From an uncultured Synergistaceae bacterium (GTDB lineage: Bacteria > Synergistota > Synergistia > Synergistales > Aminobacteriaceae), in contig CALMZW010000166.1 of assembly GCA_937870605.1 (NCBI GenBank), forward strand, positions 1 through 18,238: a DNA stretch of 18,238 nt, in the 5' to 3' direction. This document shows, piece after piece, positions 1 to 6,517 of the stretch. Both the position numbers and the translations under genes were made by a program. Under the pieces are notes generated by a model, which worked only from the letters and a program-made list of their open reading frames with translations, was not told where the DNA came from and searched no databases. How positions within the stretch are numbered: position 1 is the stretch's first letter; the number at the start of each line of letters is the position of its first letter.

Positions 1-175
1 CTCCCCCATATCAGGTTTTCACAAGGATAGGCATAAACGGCCGGAACGTCAAGCGGCCCCCGTCCGCGGGCGTGTCCGTCTTGACGGTTTTTTGAGCGAT
101 CGGGGGGCATCCTTGCCCCTGCCTTGACGGAGAACGCGCTAGACTTTTCGCGGATACACGAAGGATGTGATCGGT
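1..175. other. Intergenic leader of the potassium operon
   Basis: No gene is visible in this stretch. It holds a short hairpin followed by a T run (76-93), which could end a plus-strand transcript coming from the left of the window. Downstream of it there are TTGACG-like hexamers (81-86 and 124-129), but neither has a well-spaced -10 box, so no promoter is called. I recognised no K+ or c-di-AMP riboswitch fold, although I could not run a covariance model. Confidence 0.4.
76..93 (+). terminator. Possible rho-independent terminator, short stem
   Basis: CCGTC and GACGG form a short inverted repeat (76-80 and 83-87), followed directly by six T residues (88-93). The tract fits an intrinsic terminator for a gene to the left of the window. 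The stem is weak: with a realistic loop of four bases only four pairs remain. Confidence 0.35.
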
Positions 176-1810
176 ATGATCCGCGATTTGTCGATTTCCG
201 GAGCCGACGTTTTTTCCGCAAGAGAGCGTCCGGCGTTCCGGGGCGCGTTTGTCCGGGCCTTCCGGGCGATCCCGGTCTTTCCGGCGGTCTGCGTCGCCGC
301 GCTGCTGCTGGCCGGAGCATGGGGGTGTGCGCTTTCGGGGTGCGATACGGGCGAGAACGCGTCGTTCGCCGGATACTCGGCCGGAATGCTCTGCCTTCTC
401 GTCGCCGTGTGCTTCTTCGCCGGACAAGAGGTCCCGCCGTCCGGCCCGGGGGAGCATCCGGGCGACATCGTCCGCAATGTCCTGCTCTTTTTCGCGTCGT
501 TCATCCCGATCGCTCTGATGCTGACGTTCGCGGCGCTCGGCCTGACGGGATCCCCCCGAAGCGCAGGGGGCGTATCGGCCGTCCGTTTCGTGGCGCTTGT
601 TGCGTGTCTGATCCCGGCGACGCTCGGGGTGCTTCCGTATGTCCGCTTCCGCTGGATCGGGGAGCTTGCCGCCCGCGGGATCGTTCCCGCGTCGCCGGAT
701 GCGCTCGAAAAGTCCGCGAAGGTTGACGCCGTGCTCCTCGGCGGGCTTTCTTCGGTTTTCGCGCCGGCGCTCCGGGTGGAGGCGTTCGTCCCGGCGCCGA
801 AGGTCGAGGAGGATGTTCTCGTCCGCGCCGCGCGGTGCGCGTGTCGGGGCGACGGATCGCCTCTCGGAAAGGCGATTCTCGACGCCTCGCGGCAAATCGT
901 CGTTCCCGGAGAGGACGAGTGCCCTCCGGACGATGCGGAGTCCCCGGATGTCCGCATGGGCGCGCCCGAAGAGATCGTCCGTTTCGTAGGGGAAGCGGGC
1001 GGCGATGCGCCGCGCGCCGTACGCTGCGTCGCCGACGATATCGTCCGGTCGGGAGGCGTTGCGGTTCTCGTCGCGAAAGGAGACGCGGTTCTCGGAACGA
1101 TTCACCTTCGCCGCACTCTTCGCGGAAGCTTCATGGAGCCCCTGAAATCACTCCGTCGATGGGGCGTCCGGACGCTTCTGATCGATTCCGGCGACGAGGC
1201 GGATGTCGCGTCCGCGGTCGCCGGGGCCGGGATCGACGACTTCATCGCGGGCGCGACTCCCGACATCCGGAACGCGACGCTCGGACGGCTCCGCTCGGAG
1301 GGGCGCGTCCTCGCCGGGATGTCGCCGGAAAACGCCGGGCTGTGCGATGTGGTTCTCTCGCCGCGGGAAGGGGAGGGCGTCGACTTCGTCACACGCGACG
1401 ACTGCGCGGCGCGCCTGCGGGATGTCGTCGCGACGGGAAAGCGGTTCGCCGCGCTTCGTTCGCTGCTGATGCTCTTCGGGTTCGCGGTCGACGCGTCGAA
1501 GTGCGCCATCCTCGTCCCGGCGCTTCTCGGCGCGATGTCGCCGGACCTTCGCGCGTGGGACGTTCTCGGGCTTTCGGGCGTCGCGAACGCGGCCCCGCTC
1601 GCGATGCTGTTCAACGTGCTCGTCCTGCTCGCGGAGATTCTCCTGCTTCACGGAAGCGTCGATATTCCGTCGCCGTTGCGGGAGCGGAGCCGCCGCCGGT
1701 TCCTGCTCGCCTGGGGGGCGGCCGGACTGCTCGCTCCGTTCGTCTACTTCGCGGGGGCGGAGTACGGTCTTTCGATCCTCTCTTCGGGGCTGGACAGGCT
1801 TTTCGGTTGA
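176..1810 (+). CDS. Catalytically dead KdpB-like P-type ATPase homologue (pseudo-pump)
   Basis: The 544-aa membrane protein aligns by eye with KdpB, the ATPase subunit of the KdpFABC potassium pump (about 680 aa). Helices lie at about 35-55, 64-83, 99-124 and 134-158 (with LIPAT at 145-149, cf. LIPTT in KdpB), plus three C-terminal helices from about 427. The P-domain keeps the KdpB pattern VLGTIHL and GIDDFIAGATPD. Every catalytic element is gone. Only about 16 residues separate helices 2 and 3, so the actuator domain with TGES is absent. The DKTGT site reads GGLSS at 189-193, TGDN has become DSGD (337-340), and the GDGxNDxP loop is missing near 381-389. The helix V residues matching E. coli KdpB D583 and K586 are kept (D439, K442). 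ATG 176 is preferred to GTG 167 because AAGGA at 161-165 is well placed for it. It is the first gene of the operon, 24 bases before the kinase gene. The frame is intact, so this is not an obvious decaying gene. Confidence 0.82.
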   Translation: MIRDLSISGADVFSARERPAFRGAFVRAFRAIPVFPAVCVAALLLAGAWGCALSGCDTGENASFAGYSAGMLCLLVAVCFFAGQEVPPSGPGEHPGDIVRNVLLFFASFIPIALMLTFAALGLTGSPRSAGGVSAVRFVALVACLIPATLGVLPYVRFRWIGELAARGIVPASPDALEKSAKVDAVLLGGLSSVFAPALRVEAFVPAPKVEEDVLVRAARCACRGDGSPLGKAILDASRQIVVPGEDECPPDDAESPDVRMGAPEEIVRFVGEAGGDAPRAVRCVADDIVRSGGVAVLVAKGDAVLGTIHLRRTLRGSFMEPLKSLRRWGVRTLLIDSGDEADVASAVAGAGIDDFIAGATPDIRNATLGRLRSEGRVLAGMSPENAGLCDVVLSPREGEGVDFVTRDDCAARLRDVVATGKRFAALRSLLMLFGFAVDASKCAILVPALLGAMSPDLRAWDVLGLSGVANAAPLAMLFNVLVLLAEILLLHGSVDIPSPLRERSRRRFLLAWGAAGLLAPFVYFAGAEYGLSILSSGLDRLFG

Positions 1811-1834
1811 TGCGACACTACGTCCGACGGGGGG

Positions 1835-3388
1835 ATGTCCGTGTCGCGACTGTCGGGAAAAATTCGTACGTTTGGGGCGGGAGCCGTTCCCGAGGTTTCG
1901 TATCTCGGGGCGGCTCTGCTCGTCGGCGCGGCGACGCTTCTCGGGTTCGTCCTCCGGAACGCCTTCGCGCTCACGAACCTCGCGATGGCCTACCTGTTCG
2001 TCTCGGTCGTCTCGGCGCTCGCGTACGGCCGGGGGCCGTCGATCTTCGCCTCGATCCTCGGCGTGCTGGCGTTCGATTTCTTTCTGGTTCCTCCGATGTA
2101 CACGCTCGCCGTCGACGATTCGCAGTACGTCATCACCTTCGTGGGGTTGCTCTTCGTCAGCCTGGTTGTGAGCGCGCTCGCCTCCCGGTCCCGCGAGCGG
2201 GAGGATTTCGCGCTGCGGCGCGAGGCCGAGATCCGGGCGTTGTACGAGTTCATCGGGGAGCTGTCCGGAACCTCCGCCGCGGCCGGCTCCGTGATCGTGC
2301 GGCGCGCGAGGCGGCTCTTCGGGCGCGACGCCGGCCTGTATCTTCCCGACGAGACAGGCGCGCACCGTCTCGTCGAATCGACGGAGGGGTTCTGGGAGAC
2401 TCCCGATTTTGCGGGAACCGTCGAATGGAGCGCACAACATCGGGCGCCCTGCGGGCGATGGACCGACGCGTTCGCTCCGGTCGAAGCGACCTTTCTGCCG
2501 CTGTGTCCGCTTTCGGGAGCGGACACCGTCGCGGGCGTCCTGGCGCTTTCGGGCGGAGGGCGGTCTCCCTTTGAACGGGAAACGAAGCGTCTGCTCGACG
2601 CGTTCCTTCTGCAGGCGGCCGCGGCGCTCGACCGGGAACGCCTCGCCGCCGCGGCGCGCGAGGGAGAGATCGCGCGGGAGCGGGAACGGCTTCAGGGGGC
2701 GTTGCTGAGTTCCATCTCGCACGAATTCCGGACGCCGCTCGCGACGATTACCGGAGTCCTCAGCGCGCTCACTGAGGCCGAGCGGGCCGACGGAGATTTC
2801 GTGCTTCCGCCGGAGGACCGGCGCGAGCTGCTCGACTCCGCCCGGAACGAGGCGGCCCGGCTGAACCGGCTGGTGGGCAATCTTCTCGGGATGACCCGGA
2901 TCGAGGCGGGACGCCTGACGCTTCGTCTCTGTCCGACCGATCTTCGGGATGTCGTCGACGAGAGCGTCGAGAACCTGCGCGGCGCCTTCGAGACGCACCC
3001 GGTTTCCGTCCGGTGCGACTGCGTCCCGATCGCGCCGGTCGATCCCGGACTGATGGAACTCGTCGTCAGCAACCTCCTCGAGAACGCCGCGCGCTATTCG
3101 CCCGACGGCTCGCCGATCGACGTGACGCTTCGCGGCGAAGGGCGGAAGGTCGTTCTGGACGTCGCCGACCGCGGAAAGGGAATTCCGGCGCAGCACCGGG
3201 AACGGATCTTCGAAAAGTTCTACCGGATCGGCGACGGCGACGGGGGCGGCGCGGGGACGGGACTCGGACTCTCAATCTGCAAGGCCGTCACGGAAGCCCA
3301 CGGCGGGACCGTCGAAGCGTTCCCGCGCGACGGCGGGGGAACGGTCTTTCGCGTCGCGCTGCCGGCGTACGAGGAGGCGGAAGCGTGA
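1835..3388 (+). CDS. kdpD: KdpD-like sensor histidine kinase without the N-terminal KdpD/Usp domains
   Basis: The 517-aa protein matches only the C-terminal part of KdpD (about 890 aa in E. coli). It has four closely spaced membrane helices at about 21-118 (DUF4118 type), a GAF-like region at about 140-280, a HisKA domain with phospho-acceptor H296 in SSISHEFRTPLATITG, and an ATPase domain with N417 in LLENAARYSPDG, the G1 motif DRGKGIP and the G2 motif GTGLGLSI. All catalytic motifs look intact, so it should autophosphorylate and pass the phosphate to the KdpE-like regulator encoded next. The KdpD sensor domain with its Walker motifs, and the Usp domain, are absent. No reading frame for them lies upstream, because the pseudo-KdpB gene fills that space. 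The ATG follows a G-rich RBS at 1828-1834. The signal may come from the membrane part, the GAF region or the neighbouring pseudo-KdpB; that is inference. Confidence 0.9.
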   Translation: MSVSRLSGKIRTFGAGAVPEVSYLGAALLVGAATLLGFVLRNAFALTNLAMAYLFVSVVSALAYGRGPSIFASILGVLAFDFFLVPPMYTLAVDDSQYVITFVGLLFVSLVVSALASRSREREDFALRREAEIRALYEFIGELSGTSAAAGSVIVRRARRLFGRDAGLYLPDETGAHRLVESTEGFWETPDFAGTVEWSAQHRAPCGRWTDAFAPVEATFLPLCPLSGADTVAGVLALSGGGRSPFERETKRLLDAFLLQAAAALDRERLAAAAREGEIARERERLQGALLSSISHEFRTPLATITGVLSALTEAERADGDFVLPPEDRRELLDSARNEAARLNRLVGNLLGMTRIEAGRLTLRLCPTDLRDVVDESVENLRGAFETHPVSVRCDCVPIAPVDPGLMELVVSNLLENAARYSPDGSPIDVTLRGEGRKVVLDVADRGKGIPAQHRERIFEKFYRIGDGDGGGAGTGLGLSICKAVTEAHGGTVEAFPRDGGGTVFRVALPAYEEAEA

Positions 3389-4101
3389 AGGAAGGACTCC
3401 GGATTCTCGTTGTGGACGATGAACGCCCGATCCGCCGGTTCCTCCGGGTCGCCCTCGGCGCGAGAGGGTACGACGTCCAGGAGGCCGAAACCGGGGAGCT
3501 CGGCCTGGCGACGGCCGCGTCGTTCCGGCCCGACCTCGTCGTTCTGGATCTCGGCCTTCCGGACATCGACGGGGTGGAGGCCATCAGACGGCTTCGCGAG
3601 TGGAGCGAGGTTCCCGTCATCGTCCTCTCCGTCCGGGACGCTGAGGACCAGAAGGTCGCCGCGCTCGACGCGGGGGCGAACGATTACGTCACCAAACCGT
3701 TCGGCGAGGGGGAACTCGCCGCGCGGATCCGCGCCGTGCTCCGGACGCAGGGGGGAGGCGCGCAGGAACCCGTGTTCGAGTGGGGCGACCTGCGCGCGGA
3801 CTTCGAGCATCGGGTCGTGACGCTCCGCGGCGAGCCCGTCCCGCTGTCGCCGATCGAATACGACCTTCTCCGCGTGCTCCTGCGGTCCGCCGGCAAGGTG
3901 CTGACGCACGCGCAGCTCCTTCGGGCCGTCTGGGGCGACGGATATTCCGGAGAGCGCCACCTGCTCCAGGTCACGATGAGCAACCTCCGGCGCAAGGTCG
4001 AGCCGGATCCGTCGAAACCGAGACTCATCCGCACGGAACCCGGCGTGGGGTACCGGATCACCGCCGAACCGCAGACGGACGAATCTCTCGAAACGAAGTG
4101 A
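3385..4101 (+). CDS. kdpE: KdpE-like response regulator (OmpR/PhoB family)
   Basis: The 238-aa protein has a receiver domain (about 5-118) with the acidic pair D11/D12, phospho-acceptor D55 in VVLDLGLPDIDG, S82 and K104 in VTKPF. It is followed by a winged-helix DNA-binding domain (about 140-232) with the typical LSPIEYDLLRVLLRSAGKVLTHAQLL stretch split across its start. GTG 3385 is chosen because it overlaps the kinase stop by four bases (GTGA) and GAGGAGG lies at 3371-3377. The overlap indicates translational coupling with the kinase, its expected partner. In the usual system KdpE activates kdpFABC under K+ limitation or osmotic stress. Here the genes next to it are ktrB and ktrA, so these or this operon itself are the likely targets. 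No KdpE site was recognised. Confidence 0.93.
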   Translation: MKEGLRILVVDDERPIRRFLRVALGARGYDVQEAETGELGLATAASFRPDLVVLDLGLPDIDGVEAIRRLREWSEVPVIVLSVRDAEDQKVAALDAGANDYVTKPFGEGELAARIRAVLRTQGGGAQEPVFEWGDLRADFEHRVVTLRGEPVPLSPIEYDLLRVLLRSAGKVLTHAQLLRAVWGDGYSGERHLLQVTMSNLRRKVEPDPSKPRLIRTEPGVGYRITAEPQTDESLETK

Positions 4102-4108
4102 CGAAACG

Positions 4109-5428
4109 GTGAAAATATACAGCTCATTCCGGATCGAACGAACGATACTCGTCGGCTTCCTCGCCGTGATCCTCGCGGGGGCGGCCGCGCTGTGGCTCGG
4201 AAACGCGCCGCGCGGCCGCGTCTCGTTTCTCGACTGCCTCTTCACCGCGACATCGGCCGTCTGCGTCACGGGGCTGGCGACGGTCGACACCGGGGCGGAC
4301 TTTTCGCGGGCGTCGCAGGTCGTGATCCTCGTCCTCATCCAGCTCGGCGGCCTGGGCGTCATGACCGCGACGACGGCCCTCCTCTACGCGTTCCGGCGGC
4401 GCATCGGCATCCGGCAGCGGATGCTCTTCTCGGGCGGACTCGGGCTCGATTCGCCGTCCGGCGCGGTCCGGCTCGCGAAGAAGGTCGTCTGCATCACGGC
4501 GCTCATCGAGGCGCTGGGCGCGGTTCCGCTGTTCCTCGCGTTCCGCGGCTCGTCGCCGGATCCGGAGGCGCTCTTCCTGGCCGTCTTCCACAGCGTCAGC
4601 GCCTTCTGCAACGCCGGGTTCTCCCCGTTTTCCGACAGCCTCCAGCGGTTTTCCGGGACCGTCACGATCCCCCTGACCGTCATGACGCTCATTCTCCTGG
4701 GCGGAGCGGGGTTCCTCGTCCTCGACGACATGTGGAACTCCGTGTTCCGGCGGAAGGGACGCCTCTCGGCGCACTCGCGGCTCGTCGTCGTCGTGTCGGC
4801 CGTCCTGGTCGCCGCGGGCGCGCTCGCGCTCTGCGTCTCGGACTGGAACGGCGCGCTCGCCGGGCATTCGTGGGGATGGAAGCTCTGGAACGCGCTCTTT
4901 CACAGCGTCTCGCCGCGCACCGCCGGATTCAACACGATCCCGATGGACAGGCTGACCTCGCTCGGGGTCTTCTTCACGATCCTGCTGATGATCGTGGGGG
5001 CGTCGCCGGGGTCGACGGGCGGCGGGATCAAGACGACGAGCTTCGCGCTGCTGCTGCTTTCTACCGTCAGGGAGATCCGCGGGCGGGACGAACTGGTCGT
5101 CGGCAACCGCTCGATCGCGCGGGAGAACGTCTCGCTCGCGTTCACGCTTGCGGTCCTCTACACGCTGACGCTCCTTGCCGGGATAACGGTTCTCGCCGTC
5201 CTGGAAACGCTCCCTTTCAGGGCGCTCGCGTTCGAGGTCGCGTCCGCGCTCGGAACGGTGGGGCTCTCCCTCGGAATCACCGCGTCGCTCAGCTCTGCCG
5301 GAAAGATCATGGTCATCCTGCTGATGTTCTGGGGGCGCGTCGGCATCCTGACGTTCATGTACGGAGTCGCCGCGCGGGAGACGCCGTCGCGCGTCTCGTA
5401 CGCGGAGACGCATATTCCCGTGGGATAA
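4109..5428 (+). CDS. ktrB: Potassium channel subunit KtrB (TrkH/Trk/Ktr family)
   Basis: This 439-aa integral membrane protein is the K+-conducting subunit of a Ktr-type uptake system; its length is typical of KtrB. The four pore-loop repeats of the family are visible: VTGLA near 53-57, CNAGF at 167-171, TAGFN at 271-275 and TVGLS at 383-387, each carrying the selectivity-filter glycine. The conserved GASPGSTGGGIKTT segment (297-310), known as the gating-loop region, follows the third repeat. GTG 4109 lies seven bases after the kdpE-like stop with only a weak RBS, so translation probably depends on the upstream gene. Its cytosolic gating ring is encoded directly downstream. Placing ktrB behind KdpDE-type regulators rather than kdpFABC is unusual. 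Confidence 0.95.
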   Translation: MKIYSSFRIERTILVGFLAVILAGAAALWLGNAPRGRVSFLDCLFTATSAVCVTGLATVDTGADFSRASQVVILVLIQLGGLGVMTATTALLYAFRRRIGIRQRMLFSGGLGLDSPSGAVRLAKKVVCITALIEALGAVPLFLAFRGSSPDPEALFLAVFHSVSAFCNAGFSPFSDSLQRFSGTVTIPLTVMTLILLGGAGFLVLDDMWNSVFRRKGRLSAHSRLVVVVSAVLVAAGALALCVSDWNGALAGHSWGWKLWNALFHSVSPRTAGFNTIPMDRLTSLGVFFTILLMIVGASPGSTGGGIKTTSFALLLLSTVREIRGRDELVVGNRSIARENVSLAFTLAVLYTLTLLAGITVLAVLETLPFRALAFEVASALGTVGLSLGITASLSSAGKIMVILLMFWGRVGILTFMYGVAARETPSRVSYAETHIPVG

Positions 5429-5443
5429 GGAGATGTATTCCTG

Positions 5444-6127
5444 ATGAAGCGAAAACAGATGATCCTGGTCGTGGGGCTCGGCCGTTTCGGGACGGCCCTG
5501 TGCGAACAGCTCTCGGCCCTCTCGCAGAACATCGTCGCCGTGGATGCCGACAAGGAGCGGGTCGCGTCCGTCTCGGACTATGTCGATATCGCGGCGCAGG
5601 CGGACGCGACGGACGAGGACGCGCTGGTCAAGGTCGGCGCGAAAGAGGCGGATGTCGGCGTCGTCGCCATCGGGGAGAGCCTGGAGGCGAGCGTCCTCGC
5701 CACCACCATCCTGAAGGGGCTCGGAATTCCGCTCGTCATCGCGCGCGCGCAAAGCGCGATCCACGCGCGGATTCTCTCGAGGGTGGGGGCCCAGAAGGTG
5801 ATCTTTCCGGAGCGGGATATCGGGAAACGCGTGGCCGAGCAGATCGTTCACCCGTGGATCTCGTCGTTCAGCCAGATCGGCGGAAGCCCCTTCTTCGTCG
5901 GCGAGGTCGCCCCGCTTGCCGAAATGGTGGGAAAGACGCTCTCCGAGCTGCATTTCCGGAAAACCTACAAGGTCATGGTGCTTCTTTTCGCGCGCGACGG
6001 GGAATTCGTCTTTCCGACGGCCGATACGGTCATCGGAGAGGGAGACCGCCTTGTCATTTCGGGCGGGAAGGACGACATCGACGCCATTGTCGAGCGCATC
6101 CGGCAGGAGACGGACGAGGGCGTCTGA
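5444..6127 (+). CDS. ktrA: Potassium channel regulatory subunit KtrA (RCK domains)
   Basis: The 227-aa cytosolic protein forms the nucleotide-binding ring that gates KtrB. The RCK_N (Rossmann) domain spans about 5-125, with the dinucleotide-binding GLGRFG at 11-16 and the acidic residue of VDAD at the end of the second strand. RCK_C (TrkA-C) spans about 140-222. The length is that of single-copy KtrA rather than the duplicated TrkA (about 450 aa). The family binds ATP/ADP or NAD(H), and RCK_C of some members binds c-di-AMP; neither can be read from this sequence. AAGGAG at 5427-5432 precedes ATG 5444. It is the last gene of the operon. The next gene converges on it with a gap of only 33 bases and no clear terminator. 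Confidence 0.95.
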   Translation: MKRKQMILVVGLGRFGTALCEQLSALSQNIVAVDADKERVASVSDYVDIAAQADATDEDALVKVGAKEADVGVVAIGESLEASVLATTILKGLGIPLVIARAQSAIHARILSRVGAQKVIFPERDIGKRVAEQIVHPWISSFSQIGGSPFFVGEVAPLAEMVGKTLSELHFRKTYKVMVLLFARDGEFVFPTADTVIGEGDRLVISGGKDDIDAIVERIRQETDEGV

Positions 6128-6160
6128 CGCGGGTGAGCGGCGTTTTCGGACGCGCCCCGG

Positions 6161-6496
6161 TCAGTCCGCGAGAAGCCGCACCGCCGTCCCGTAGCCGATG
6201 ACCTCCGCGGCCCCGGACGAGACGCTCGTCGTGGAAAGGCGGAACCCGATGACCATGTCCGCGCCCGTTTTTTTCGCCTCCTGCTGAATCCGCGTCATGA
6301 CCAGGGCGACGGCGTCATCGATCATTTTTTTGTACTGATGCAGCTCTCCGCCGATCGTCCAGTTCTTCATGTTTGCGGACAGGTCCGCGACGATGGATTT
6401 CGAGAGGCAGCACGACGCCGTCACGCACCCGAGATACTCCAGCTTCTTCGAGGGGAGCGTATCCACCGTCAGGATGGGGATGTCGGTTTTGTTCAT
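6161..6496 (-). CDS. UPF0145 (YbjQ-like) family protein
   Basis: The 111-aa protein carries the YbjQ/UPF0145 pattern: an N-terminal ILTVDTLPSKKLEYLGCVTAS, a central QQEAKKTGADMVIGFRL and a C-terminal GAAEVIGYGTAVRL. The family forms pentamer-like beta assemblies and is sometimes called a heavy-metal-binding domain, but no firm cellular role is established. The ATG is preceded by GGAGA with a spacing of about seven bases. It lies 21 bases after the stop of the large exported protein gene on the same strand, so the two are probably co-transcribed. The link to that partner is unexplained. Confidence 0.85.
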   Translation of the reverse strand: MNKTDIPILTVDTLPSKKLEYLGCVTASCCLSKSIVADLSANMKNWTIGGELHQYKKMIDDAVALVMTRIQQEAKKTGADMVIGFRLSTTSVSSGAAEVIGYGTAVRLLAD

Positions 6497-6517
6497 CGTT
6501 CGGTCTCCGTTCCGCCG

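Noticed and set aside
176..1810. Reading the KdpB-like gene as a functional K+ pump subunit
   Set aside because: All the catalytic motifs and the actuator domain are missing and no kdpA, kdpC or kdpF is next to it.
835..2574. A 579-codon plus-strand frame spanning the pseudo-KdpB/KdpD junction
   Set aside because: Arg-rich shadow frame with no RBS and no protein pattern.
1148..3196. A 682-codon minus-strand open frame opposite the KdpD-like gene
   Set aside because: Its translation is Arg/Asp/Pro-rich without any family pattern and lies antisense to the clearly recognisable kinase. Long antisense frames are expected in DNA with this GC bias.
4124..5953. A 609-codon minus-strand open frame opposite ktrB and ktrA
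   Set aside because: Low-complexity Arg/Asp/Glu translation with no RBS, antisense to two well-supported genes.
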